Source: Miniphocaeibacter sp012841535
Lineage (GTDB): Bacteria > Bacillota > Clostridia > Tissierellales > Peptoniphilaceae
Direction: 5' to 3' (one strand)
DNA: 64,000 nucleotides
Assembly (NCBI RefSeq): GCF_049274025.1
Contig: NZ_JBASRV010000049.1
The notes under the pieces were generated by a model that was given only the letters and a program-made list of their open reading frames with translations, searched no databases and was not told where the DNA came from. How positions within the stretch are numbered: the first letter of the stretch is position 1; the number at the start of each line of letters is the position of its first letter. Shown here one piece after another: positions 44,729 through 53,267 of this stretch. A program made the translations under genes and the position numbers.

Positions 44729-46205
44729 CCTCTTTATCTAATATATTAAATATATTCAAATATATTACTGACGTTTCTAAATCATAATTTCCAGAGCTAG
44801 TTGTAAATCCATAAAGATTAGTATGATTATTTATATACCGTTTTATAAATTCCGAATTTCTTTTCTCTATAATTCTATTATCATTGGCAATTTCAAAGTA
44901 TAAATTACAAATAATTAAAAAATCACTATGGGTAATATAATCTTCCAAAATAATAGACTTTATTAATTCCAAATCTTCTTTGGATAATTCCTTCTCTGAT
45001 ATAGAGTATTCAATTAATAGATTCACAACAGGATCTTTCTCAAGAAAATATGTGTTTTCATTAACTGCCTCGTTATCTTTTGCATCTATATTAATATCAA
45101 TTTTCAAAATATCTGCTATTTGTTTAAAATAAACTTTATTTGTATTTGTTGTATTATTTTTATTATTCATAAGATCTTCGAATATTAAGTGTAAGTTATT
45201 TATTTGATTATTATTAAGCTCTATATCTGTATATGATAATGCTATAAGAAAATATGCAAAATTTCTAGGACTTTCCAAAGAATGCTGTATTGGTTCAAAT
45301 ATGACTTTATCATTTTTTAATAATTCTTCCCAAAAAATACAATTTATATTCTGTAAATTACTTTTTGAATTAATAATACTAATGATATCCGAATAAATTC
45401 CTACTATAATCTCATTTTCTGACAATATAAATCTTTGATTACTTGTATTTTCTAAATCATTTTTAAATTTTACAATAAAAAGATCCACAACTTCACTCAT
45501 GTCTTTTTCCATATTATTTTTATTATTAAAATACCCTGTTAAATCTAAATATAGTACTGATGCATGAAGATCAAAAATATCTTTTAGTGTTGTTATTTCA
45601 TTCTTAACATATTTAGAAAGTGATTCTATACTACTCTCTAAATTTTCCTGACTTTCTTCTTTTTTTAATAACAAAGAATTTATTTTTTTATACTCTTCGG
45701 TTTCATTATATGTTTGAATATCTCCAATTAAATCCAAATAAATATTTTTCAATCTAACTATATTTTCTTTATCATTAATATTATTTAAGGCATAATATGC
45801 CATAGCAAAATCTCGCTCACTATATTTCTCATCAAATTTACTTAAATCAATATAGTTTTTTTTATATAAAATAGTTTCATAATAACTAATTAAATTATAA
45901 TTATCTATATTAGATTTAGCATTTAATTTTATATTTTCATTTTTTGTAGCATAAGCCAAAGCATAAGTACTAACTTCACTTACACTTTCATCAAAAGAAT
46001 AAATTGACAAATCAAATGCAGATTCATCTAAATTAATATAAGATTTTATTGTTTCAGAAAAATTTTCAATGTTTAACTTTGTATTATTTCTTTTTATATC
46101 CTGTGTAGTATTTCCCCGAAATATTAAAATCAATATTAATATCAATATTAATGTTGAAAAAAATGTTAATATTACTTTATTTATTGTTTTTTTCTCTCTG
46201 TTCAT
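44706..46205 (-). CDS. Membrane-anchored 499-residue protein of unknown family in the peptide operon
   Basis: An N-terminal membrane helix (residues about 12-30, rich in Ile/Leu) is followed by a 470-residue, largely helical, acidic extracytoplasmic domain. Segments such as DLSIYSFDESVSEVSTYALAY and the C-terminal YGFTTSSGNYDLETSVIYL recall alpha/alpha-toroid proteins (cyclase, prenyltransferase or alpha-macroglobulin helper folds). I cannot name a family. It is the first gene after the peptide ORF and hairpin and is coupled to the ABC pair, so a role in peptide maturation, export or immunity at the outer membrane face is likely. GGAGG precedes the ATG. Confidence 0.75.
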   Translation of the reverse strand: MNREKKTINKVILTFFSTLILILILILIFRGNTTQDIKRNNTKLNIENFSETIKSYINLDESAFDLSIYSFDESVSEVSTYALAYATKNENIKLNAKSNIDNYNLISYYETILYKKNYIDLSKFDEKYSERDFAMAYYALNNINDKENIVRLKNIYLDLIGDIQTYNETEEYKKINSLLLKKEESQENLESSIESLSKYVKNEITTLKDIFDLHASVLYLDLTGYFNNKNNMEKDMSEVVDLFIVKFKNDLENTSNQRFILSENEIIVGIYSDIISIINSKSNLQNINCIFWEELLKNDKVIFEPIQHSLESPRNFAYFLIALSYTDIELNNNQINNLHLIFEDLMNNKNNTTNTNKVYFKQIADILKIDINIDAKDNEAVNENTYFLEKDPVVNLLIEYSISEKELSKEDLELIKSIILEDYITHSDFLIICNLYFEIANDNRIIEKRNSEFIKRYINNHTNLYGFTTSSGNYDLETSVIYLNIFNILDKEGDGYKLR

Positions 46206-46220
46206 TTAGACCTCCAAAAT

Positions 46221-46257
46221 ATAAATAAATCAGAAACATTGTTTCTGATTTATTTAT
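46221..46257 (-). terminator. Attenuator-like hairpin between peptide ORF and the operon
   Basis: ATAAATAAATCAGAAAC and its exact complement form a 17-bp stem with a 3-base loop. It includes the peptide stop codon and lies just before the ribosome binding site of the next gene. Such hairpins often let peptide precursors be made in excess over transport genes; the T tail is short. Confidence 0.65.
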
Positions 46258-46451
46258 ATTTTGCATGAATTTGAATAGTAGGAACTTCCTATTGTTATCG
46301 ATGATGTTGAGTTCATTCCTACATACAAGGCTAATCCATTTCCATACACTCTTCCTGATGCATTTACCGTTCCATACCCACTATGAGAACTTCCTGTACT
46401 AGATCCTGAACCTGAAACTCCCAATCCATTCCAAGAAACAGATCCACCCAC
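46254..46451 (-). CDS. Bacteriocin-like Gly/Ser-rich peptide ORF, apparently lacking its leader
   Basis: The frame (up to 65 codons) reads GGSVSWNGLGVSGSGSSTGS, SHSGYGTVNASGRVYGNGLA and ends SSYYSNSCKI. The small size, Gly/Ser richness, single Trp, a His before the centre and a YY near the C terminus recall lactococcin-972-type bacteriocins. So does the association with a 219-residue ABC ATPase, but identity is not certain. The only in-frame start is a GTG overlapping the AGGAGG site itself, and a stop lies directly upstream. Hence no signal peptide is encoded, unlike the family. The 5' end was probably removed when the adjacent palindrome formed, or the product is leaderless. Confidence 0.5.
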   Translation of the reverse strand: MGGSVSWNGLGVSGSGSSTGSSHSGYGTVNASGRVYGNGLALYVGMNSTSSITIGSSYYSNSCKI

Positions 46452-46517
46452 CTCCTATTTAATATAATTTATACAATAGATATATATCTATTGTATAAAT
46501 TATATTAAATAGGAGGT
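46450..46517. repeat. Perfect 68-bp palindrome containing the peptide ribosome binding site
   Basis: The two 34-base arms, each beginning ACCTCCTATTTAATATAA when read inwards, are exactly complementary with no loop (centre between 46483 and 46484). Each arm carries AGGAGGT at its outer edge, plus TATAAT-like boxes. As RNA it would bury the ribosome binding site. It abuts the truncated start of the peptide ORF. Confidence 0.9.
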
Positions 46518-46797
46518 TAGTAGTCAAATTTTATTCACAAGGTAACACACACTATAAATATCATTATTATATCTACTAAGACCACTCATTAAAGATCGTT
46601 TTTTCGTATTGTTAATTCGTTTTTATTAAACTATTTTCTACTACTTTTTATTTTTTACTTACTTATAGACAAGGAGCTCAAAATGTATTCTATTTTCCCA
46701 TATGTATTTGTCAACTGAAAAATGGCCCATTAATAAATACCTTCTTGCCAACTAATAGTATCTCCATTCTGTAACTAACATCCCTATTTTATTAAAG
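46518..46797. other. Intergenic region upstream of the peptide operon
   Basis: About 280 bases beyond the palindrome to the terminator at 46798. I find no ORF with a ribosome binding site and no signal-peptide-like sequence in any minus frame. It is A+T-rich and otherwise featureless. Confidence 0.5.
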
Positions 46798-46821
46798 AAA
46801 AGCCATAAAACTATGGCTTTT
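46798..46821. terminator. Intrinsic terminator after the MarR regulator
   Basis: AAAAGCCATA and TATGGCTTTT pair around a 4-base loop; the MarR stop codon is in the hairpin and A/T runs follow. Confidence 0.8.
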
Positions 46822-47248
46822 CTTTGTACCAAATTTTGTTTAATTCCCTTGTCATCTTCTCTTTCAATTCATCATCTATATGTTTAAAGGTATCAATTAT
46901 TGTAGATTTTTGATTAGGAAATAATTTTTCTACTAATTTTTTTCCTTTTTCAGTAATAATAATAATAAATTTTCTTCCATCATCTTTATCTCTTTCCCTA
47001 ATTATATAACCTTCTTTTTCCAAATTTGCTATAACAACAGTAATATTACCGTTAGTAGTAAGAATAGTATCCTTTATATCCCCTACACATAAATTACCTT
47101 TATTATATAATGCTTCTAATACAGCAAATTGACTAAGAGTAATCCCCGAGCTACTAAGATTGTTACTTAGTTTTCTCTGTAAAGTTGTATTAGCTCTGTA
47201 TAAGTCTATAAATAATCTTAATGAAAGAGCATCACCATGTTTTTCCAA
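46811..47248 (-). CDS. MarR-family transcriptional regulator
   Basis: 145 residues. The winged helix-turn-helix contains LSQFAVLEALYNKGNLCVGD, ILTTNGNITVVIANLEKEGY and the wing RERDKDDGRKFIIIITEKGK. It regulates by dimer binding to palindromes and often responds to phenolic or oxidative ligands. It follows the kinase gene by 13 bases, so a shared transcript with the OmpR-type two-component pair is likely. The target is not evident. Confidence 0.9.
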   Translation of the reverse strand: MEKHGDALSLRLFIDLYRANTTLQRKLSNNLSSSGITLSQFAVLEALYNKGNLCVGDIKDTILTTNGNITVVIANLEKEGYIIRERDKDDGRKFIIIITEKGKKLVEKLFPNQKSTIIDTFKHIDDELKEKMTRELNKIWYKEKP

Positions 47249-47261
47249 GTAATTCCCCTTT

Positions 47262-48572
47262 CTATTTCACTTTTTTCTTATTGGTTTTAATTTTAAATGA
47301 AATTAAAACTATAAATTTATTATCTTCTATTTTTATATTTAATTTTCCCTTCATCAATTCAATAATGTTCTTGGAAATATATAAACCTAAACCACTTCCT
47401 TCTGAACTTCTGGATTTTTCACCTCTTACAAATTGTTCCAGTAAATCTTCAGACTTAACTTCAATCTTTTCTTCTGTTTCATTACTTAAAGAAATTACTA
47501 AATGATTATCACTTACAGATATTCTAACTATTATTTTCGAATTTTCCCTTGAGTAATTAACAGCATTTCCTATTAGATTTTCAAACACCCTGCTTAATTG
47601 ATCTCCATCAACATTAATGAAGATATTATCACTAAAACTATCATAGTCAAATTCTAAATTCTTCTCTTCAAACCTTGCATCAAATTGACCATACACTTGT
47701 AAAATCAATTCATTAAGTTCAATAATTTCATAATTTAAATCTATATTGCCAGTTCCTGTTTTTGATGCATCTATTAAATCTATTACCATGGATTTTAATC
47801 TTTTTGCATTAAAGTCCAATATGTCTATATATTTTTTTCTTTCTTCTTCATTGTCTGTATTTTTTACTATATCGACATAATTTATTATAGAAGTTAGAGG
47901 AGTTTTTAAATCATGGGAAATATTGGTTATTAAATCCGTTTTTAATCGCTCACTTTTATATTTAGCATCTAAGGATTTTTTCATTGAGTCATAAAGATGG
48001 TCTATTAAGTAAATAGATTCAGAATATGTGTCTTCTACTATACTAACATCTATATTTTTCCCTTCATTTAAGGCTTCAATTTTCCTATTTAGCAATACCT
48101 TACCTAAATAGTTTTCCATTACTGATGCTGATATTTTTTGAATGATTATTGCCATGGAATATATACCCAATAATTCTTCATTATCTGCCCTAATATAGAA
48201 AAAAGCTATTATTAAAAATATTTCTATAACTAGGCATTCTAAATAAACCATAAAATACTTAAATCTAAATCCAAGTATAAAATCTATAGTTAAAAAACTA
48301 TGTATACCATATTTCTTTATTGTTTTATACAATTTATATACTAAAAGGACTACTACATATATTTTAAATATTCCATCTATATTTAAAATTCCCTTTGTTA
48401 GTATTTCTGTAAGAATATTTAATAGTAGATATTGGATTCCAAAAAAAAGTACCAGATAAAAAATTTGGTCTTCAATGTATCCATCAATACTATCAAATAT
48501 TCTTTTTAACCATAAAGCAATTTTTTTCAAAATTCCTAGTATTTTTTTCCCAATTATTTTAATTTTTTCCAT
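47262..48572 (-). CDS. Sensor histidine kinase (HisKA type)
   Basis: 436 residues. Membrane helices lie at about residues 37-57, 70-83, 93-128 and possibly 135-155. The dimerisation box is DLITNISHDLKTPLTSIINY with phospho-acceptor His220. The ATPase domain has VFENLIGNAVNYS (N box), LLEQFVRGEKSRS (F box) and SEGSGLGLYISKNI (G2 box), all intact. It lies 3 bases after its OmpR-type regulator, forming one operon with MarR. An envelope signal is likely since loops are short. Confidence 0.93.
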   Translation of the reverse strand: MEKIKIIGKKILGILKKIALWLKRIFDSIDGYIEDQIFYLVLFFGIQYLLLNILTEILTKGILNIDGIFKIYVVVLLVYKLYKTIKKYGIHSFLTIDFILGFRFKYFMVYLECLVIEIFLIIAFFYIRADNEELLGIYSMAIIIQKISASVMENYLGKVLLNRKIEALNEGKNIDVSIVEDTYSESIYLIDHLYDSMKKSLDAKYKSERLKTDLITNISHDLKTPLTSIINYVDIVKNTDNEEERKKYIDILDFNAKRLKSMVIDLIDASKTGTGNIDLNYEIIELNELILQVYGQFDARFEEKNLEFDYDSFSDNIFINVDGDQLSRVFENLIGNAVNYSRENSKIIVRISVSDNHLVISLSNETEEKIEVKSEDLLEQFVRGEKSRSSEGSGLGLYISKNIIELMKGKLNIKIEDNKFIVLISFKIKTNKKKVK

Positions 48573-48575
48573 TTA

Positions 48576-49268
48576 TCACTCAATTTTATAACCCATTCCA
48601 TAAACAGATTTTAAATGATCCGGTTTTCTTGGATTAATTTCTATTTTATCTCTTAATCTTGAAACATGGACAGATACAATTTTCTTTACATCATAAGGTG
48701 GACTATCCCAAACTTTTTCATAAATTTCATCTGAATTAAAAACTTTTCCCTTATTTGAAATTAACAAGAGTAATATTCCATATTCATACGGTGTTATTTT
48801 TATTGGCTCTCCGTCTACTAAAACCTCTTTTTTAGTATTATTTACCCTTATTCTTCCAGAACTATAAATCTCCTGGTCCTTAAAAGCATTAGCTTCTTTA
48901 GCAAGTTCTACCCTTCTTATATTAGACTTTACTCTGGCTATAAGCTCAACTGGATCAAAAGGTTTTGTAATATAATCATCTGCACCAATTTCCAATCCCT
49001 CTACCTTATCCTCTAACTCTCCCTTAGCTGATAAGATAATAATTGGAACTGCAGAAATTTCCCTAACTCTCTTAGTTAATTCTATTCCATCCATTACAGG
49101 CATCATTATATCAATAAGTAATAAATCCATATGAGTATTGGAATTAACAATTTCTAATGCTTCTTTACCATTATAGCTTTTATAAACATTATATCCTTGT
49201 TGGCTTAAATATATTGATATAGCTTCTACTATATCTTTTTCATCATCACAAACTAAAATATTATACAT
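48576..49268 (-). CDS. OmpR/PhoB-family response regulator
   Basis: 230 residues. Receiver domain with CDDE (7-10), phospho-acceptor Asp53 in LLIDIMMPVMDGIEL, IILSAKGE and the Lys of DDYITKPF. Winged-helix domain with ITPYEYGILLLLISNKGKVF and VSVHVSRLRDKIE. The ATG at 49268 is preceded by GGGTGAT and fits the receiver start, better than a GTG at 49277. First gene of a regulator-kinase-MarR operon. Confidence 0.94.
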   Translation of the reverse strand: MYNILVCDDEKDIVEAISIYLSQQGYNVYKSYNGKEALEIVNSNTHMDLLLIDIMMPVMDGIELTKRVREISAVPIIILSAKGELEDKVEGLEIGADDYITKPFDPVELIARVKSNIRRVELAKEANAFKDQEIYSSGRIRVNNTKKEVLVDGEPIKITPYEYGILLLLISNKGKVFNSDEIYEKVWDSPPYDVKKIVSVHVSRLRDKIEINPRKPDHLKSVYGMGYKIE

Positions 49269-49354
49269 AAGTATCACCCACTTTATTATATATCATATTC
49301 CTGTGATAAAAAAATAAATAATATTACAAAATTTCAACAAAAAAAGATCCAAGC

Positions 49355-50284
49355 CTATCTTAAATTATCGGCTATAGATCTTATTTTTTTAAACCTATGA
49401 TTTATACCGGATTTCCCAACAGGTGGATTTAATTCCTCGCCTATTTGTTTTAAGGAATACTCAGGGTATTTTAACCTTATTTCAGCTACTTCCCTTAAAT
49501 TATCTTGAATATTCTCTAATCCAATACATCTATCTATTAATTCAATATCATCAATTTGTTTTAGTGATGCCTCTATTGTTTTGTCCATATTTGCAGACTC
49601 ACAATTCATTACCCTGTTTACATTGTTTTTAATATCTTTAATTACCCTAATATCTTCAAACTTAAATAAGTTTTGAAATGCACCTATTAAAGATAAAAAA
49701 TCTGAAATCATTTCACTGTCTTTTATATATATAATGTAATTATCTTTTCTGTCTACAATTCTAGCTACTATATTGTATTCTTTTAAAAGTTCTACAAAAT
49801 ACTGACTATACTCTAATTTTCCAGTAATAATTTCCAAGTGATATGATCTTTCCGGATTTGAAATTGAACCTGCTCCTAAAAAACTTCCCCTAATAAAAGC
49901 CTTTCTTTTTTTACTATTATCAATTAAAAACTTTGGTATATCTAAATGGAGAAAGGAAAATGGATCATCACTTAATCCAATATCCTTTAAAAATAAACTA
50001 GCAGTTTCCCCTTCTATATTTATCCTATACAAATTCTTTCTTCTTAATTGATTATTCTTACTAATTTCTATAATAGAATCGTAATTGTACAATTTTTTTA
50101 ATTCTGCAAAAATTCTTCTTGCTATAGAATTGGTTTCTGATGTAAATCTTAATTTTATATTTCCACTACTAGCTAGAATTGTTCCATTTACCCTAAACAT
50201 TCCACCTAATTCAGAAATAATTTCCTCATCTGTACCAAAATCTAAACGAGATACCTCGTTTTTAACATTAATTGAAAAAGACAA
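49355..50284 (-). CDS. whiA: Sporulation/division regulator WhiA
   Basis: 309 residues. The N-terminal LAGLIDADG-like region begins MSFSINVKNEVSRLDFG and contains FRVNGTILAS and RKAFIRGSFLGAGSISNPE; the C terminus has the helix-turn-helix EIRLKYPEYSLKQIGEELNP with the family end GKSGINHRFKKIRSIA. WhiA influences division and chromosome organisation in Gram-positives. Usual neighbours rapZ and the gluconeogenesis factor gene are absent; here a NUDIX gene precedes it by 2 bases. Confidence 0.93.
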   Translation of the reverse strand: MSFSINVKNEVSRLDFGTDEEIISELGGMFRVNGTILASSGNIKLRFTSETNSIARRIFAELKKLYNYDSIIEISKNNQLRRKNLYRINIEGETASLFLKDIGLSDDPFSFLHLDIPKFLIDNSKKRKAFIRGSFLGAGSISNPERSYHLEIITGKLEYSQYFVELLKEYNIVARIVDRKDNYIIYIKDSEMISDFLSLIGAFQNLFKFEDIRVIKDIKNNVNRVMNCESANMDKTIEASLKQIDDIELIDRCIGLENIQDNLREVAEIRLKYPEYSLKQIGEELNPPVGKSGINHRFKKIRSIADNLR

Positions 50285-50286
50285 TT

Positions 50287-50700
50287 CTATCCCTTTCTTT
50301 CTTTTTTATAAAACTCCTTCACTTTCCGAACCATATTCTTTTCAGCATCATGTCTAATATAATGTATTGCTTTATCCAGTGGCATATATACAGCCTCTGT
50401 AAAACCCTCTTCTCTTTGTGGTGTTAATTGAGAATCCTTTGTTGTCATATAATAATAATGTACAGTTTTTTGTACCTTCATACCATCTATATGTTTATAC
50501 CAATATTTTACATATCCAATATATCTTACAATATCAGCCTTAATACCTGCTTCCTCATTAACCTCTCTTAAAGCAGCTTCTTCCCTTGTCTCACCTTTTT
50601 CAAGACGTCCTTTTGGGAGAACCCAATCACCACGGAACTTTCTTAGCACAGCAACTTTTCCCTTGTGAATAACAACGCCACCTGCGCTTACTTCCTCCAT
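50287..50700 (-). CDS. NUDIX hydrolase
   Basis: 137 residues. The NUDIX box GRLEKGETREEAALREVNEEAGI is complete (G x5 E x7 RE x2 EE x G). Such enzymes cleave nucleoside diphosphates linked to another moiety, such as oxidised nucleotides, dinucleoside polyphosphates or capped RNA. The VIHKGKVAVLRKFRGDWVLPKG start is common in diadenosine tetraphosphatase-like members, but the substrate is not certain. AGGAGG precedes the ATG. It is in one operon with whiA. Confidence 0.92.
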   Translation of the reverse strand: MEEVSAGGVVIHKGKVAVLRKFRGDWVLPKGRLEKGETREEAALREVNEEAGIKADIVRYIGYVKYWYKHIDGMKVQKTVHYYYMTTKDSQLTPQREEGFTEAVYMPLDKAIHYIRHDAEKNMVRKVKEFYKKERKG

Positions 50701-50790
50701 GTTTCTCCTCCTTTATTCTAAAATACACAAACTAAAAACTATTATACTATAAATTTAAAAATATAGCATTTCTAATTATATATATATTCT

Positions 50791-51528
50791 CTATAAAAAT
50801 TCTAAAGCTTCCTTCATTCTTATTACTTCATTTCTAGAAACTCCATCATACATTCCTTTATAATCTAAATTATAATCATAACTTACAAAGGAGTTAGAAG
50901 TATTGTCATTTTTCCATTCCTTACAAGAACTGTGTATTTCATTAACCTTTGTATAATCTATAAAATCTTTAATATTATTGGATTTTAAACCACTTCCTGC
51001 AACAATATCTATTTTTTTCCCATATTCTTTTTCTAATAATTTAATTATATCTTTTCCATCAATTGCTGTATTTTCTCCACCACTAGTAAGAAGTCTATCA
51101 CAACCTAAATTAATAAGTTCACCTATTGACTTAATTTTATCGGTAGTGTTATCAAAAGCTCTATGAAATATTGCTTTTTTACCAGATTTTTTAATAATAT
51201 TAACAAACTCTTCGGTTCTTTTTAAATCTATATTAAAATCCTTATCTAAAAAACCAAATACTATTCCTTCAATATTGTATTGTAAAAATATTTGCAAATC
51301 CTTTAACATAGTTTTATAGTCATAATCATTATACATAAAACCACCACCTCTTGGTCTAACCATTAAGGCAAGAGGTATGTCTGTTTCTTGAATTGCCAGT
51401 TCTACTAACCCTAATGACGGAGTTAATCCTCCCAATGCCAACCCTGTGTTTAATTCTATTCTATCTACTTTTAGTTCATTAGCAATAATTACATCTTCTA
51501 AAGAACCACAACATAATTCAAATATCAT
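50791..51528 (-). CDS. cutC: CutC-family protein
   Basis: 245 residues of TIM-barrel type. MIFELCCGSLEDVIIA, DRIELNTGLALGGLTPS, LMVRPRGGGFMYND, KAIFHRAFD and DRLLTSGGENTAIDG are the conserved CutC stretches. Historically linked to copper handling; the biochemical role is not settled. It is a single gene divergent from the M42 aminopeptidase. Confidence 0.92.
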   Translation of the reverse strand: MIFELCCGSLEDVIIANELKVDRIELNTGLALGGLTPSLGLVELAIQETDIPLALMVRPRGGGFMYNDYDYKTMLKDLQIFLQYNIEGIVFGFLDKDFNIDLKRTEEFVNIIKKSGKKAIFHRAFDNTTDKIKSIGELINLGCDRLLTSGGENTAIDGKDIIKLLEKEYGKKIDIVAGSGLKSNNIKDFIDYTKVNEIHSSCKEWKNDNTSNSFVSYDYNLDYKGMYDGVSRNEVIRMKEALEFL

Positions 51529-51588
51529 TATTTTCCTTCCTTATTTAATTATTAATCTCCTAATAGTATAATATAAAAGAGGTGAAAT

Positions 51589-52626
51589 ATGAAAATAAAT
51601 AATGATTATTTAATTGATTTTTTAAAAAAACTTTTACAAACACCTAGTCCTACAGGTGACACAGAAAAAGCTATTAATTTAGTTGAAAAAGAATTCAATA
51701 AAATAGGCTTAAAAAACTATAAAACAATAAAAGGAGCCTTAATAGGTACAATACCTGGAAAGAAAAAAGATGCCATTACTTTTTCAGGACATGTAGACAC
51801 ATTAGGACTAATGGTGAAAGAAATAAAATCCAACGGTAGATTAAAAGTAACAAAGCTAGGTGGTTACTCCTTATCTACAATAGAAGGAAATTATGTAAAA
51901 ATAATTACTTCAGAAAACAAAGAATATTCCGGTACGGTAATGTTCGAACATCAATCAGTTCATGTCTATGATGATGTAAACAGTTCTGAAAGAACCTTAA
52001 ACAATATAGAAATAAGAATTGATGAATTGGTTAAAACTAAAGAAGATGTAGAAAAATTAGGAATTCAAGTTGGTGACTTTATATATTTAGAACCTAATGT
52101 AGAAATATTTGAAAATGGTTTTATAAAATCCCGTCATTTAGATGATAAGGCAGGAATAGCAGCAATGCTTGGAATAGCAAATTATTTTATTGAAAATAAT
52201 ATTACTCCGGAATATACAGTTAACTTTTTCATTAGTAATTATGAAGAAGTAGGTCATGGAAGTTCTGCCGGTTTACCTGCAAGTACAGAATATTTTATAG
52301 CCGTTGACATGGCAGCTATTGGCGATACACAAACATCTGAAGAAACAGCCACTACTATATGTGTAAAAGATGGTTCCGGCCCTTATGACCTAGAAACAAG
52401 ACGAATTTTAGAACAAGTAGCAAAGGAAAGAAAGCTTGATTATAAAATAGATATCTATATTAACTACGGTTCAGATGCTTCAGCAGCATTAAGAGCAGGC
52501 TACGATTTTAAAGTTGGCTTAATCGGTCCTGGAGTAGATGCTTCCCATGCTTTTGAAAGAACACATATAAATGGAACTACAAATACCATAGAACTTGGAA
52601 TTGGCTTTGTAGAAAAAATCAAATAA
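51589..52626 (+). CDS. M42 family aminopeptidase
   Basis: 345 residues. Co-catalytic metal motifs in order are FSGHVDTLGL (His/Asp), KSRHLDDKAGIA (bridging Asp), NYEEVGHG (catalytic Glu pair), AVDMAAIGD (Asp) and a late THINGTT with the final His. M42 enzymes form large tetrahedral dodecamers that trim peptides in the cytoplasm. AGGTG precedes the ATG. It is the second cytoplasmic metallo-aminopeptidase in the window after the M18 gene. Confidence 0.93.
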   Translation: MKINNDYLIDFLKKLLQTPSPTGDTEKAINLVEKEFNKIGLKNYKTIKGALIGTIPGKKKDAITFSGHVDTLGLMVKEIKSNGRLKVTKLGGYSLSTIEGNYVKIITSENKEYSGTVMFEHQSVHVYDDVNSSERTLNNIEIRIDELVKTKEDVEKLGIQVGDFIYLEPNVEIFENGFIKSRHLDDKAGIAAMLGIANYFIENNITPEYTVNFFISNYEEVGHGSSAGLPASTEYFIAVDMAAIGDTQTSEETATTICVKDGSGPYDLETRRILEQVAKERKLDYKIDIYINYGSDASAALRAGYDFKVGLIGPGVDASHAFERTHINGTTNTIELGIGFVEKIK

Positions 52627-52646
52627 ATTTATATAAAAAATATTAG

Positions 52647-52690
52647 AAAAACACCTAATTGGATTTATAAAATTCCATCTAGGTGTTTTT
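52647..52690. terminator. Bidirectional intrinsic terminator
   Basis: AAAAACACCTA pairs with TAGGTGTTTTT, with an inner TTGGA/TTCCA helix, between the convergent M42 and lipoprotein genes. Confidence 0.85.
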
Positions 52691-52714
52691 ACTATAGAAA
52701 ACATTTTCTTAAAA

Positions 52715-53230
52715 TTACCACTTATCTTTAAGTGAAATAATTTCTATATTATCATTTTTATCAAATTCTAAATTATACTTTCCCTCTCCACCTTTTCCTA
52801 CCATTCTCAAATAGCTTTCTCCTTCAGTAAATTCAAGTAAATCTTCCTTGCTACCATTTCCTTCACCTAAAACAATTATTTCTTTTTCTGGACTAACTAC
52901 TACTATTTTAAAATCCTCTATATCTGACTCTATATTTAAATTGTATTCAACAGAATTATTTCCCTTAGATACAATTCTAGCTAAATCGTATAGTCCGGAA
53001 AAGTATTTAAAATCCCCTATTATGCTATTATCCTCAATTTCAATATTATAATTGCTTATAGAATAAGAAGTTCCACTACCTTTAATTTTTTTGTCACTAT
53101 TATAAATCATCTCACCTTTAATACCTACTACTTGATCAACAATCTTTTTCACTGAAAATTTACAACTAGTTAACATTAATAAAATTCCCATTAATAACAA
53201 AAATACTAAAATCTTTTTTCTTTTTTTCAT
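52715..53230 (-). CDS. Lipoprotein, third of three tandem paralogues
   Basis: 171 residues, with a lipoprotein signal peptide ending LTSC. The C-terminal domain contains NYNIEIEDNSIIGDFKYFSG, DFKIVVVSPEKEIIVLGEGN and ESYLRMVGKGGEGKYNLEF. The same strand order appears in the two neighbouring genes. A domain of beta strands of this type is common in small secreted proteins of anaerobes but has no assigned function. GGGAG precedes the ATG at 53230, preferred over a GTG at 53242. Confidence 0.78.
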   Translation of the reverse strand: MKKRKKILVFLLLMGILLMLTSCKFSVKKIVDQVVGIKGEMIYNSDKKIKGSGTSYSISNYNIEIEDNSIIGDFKYFSGLYDLARIVSKGNNSVEYNLNIESDIEDFKIVVVSPEKEIIVLGEGNGSKEDLLEFTEGESYLRMVGKGGEGKYNLEFDKNDNIEIISLKDKW

Positions 53231-53267
53231 ATATACTCCCACTATTTTCTATAAACTCTATTTTTTT

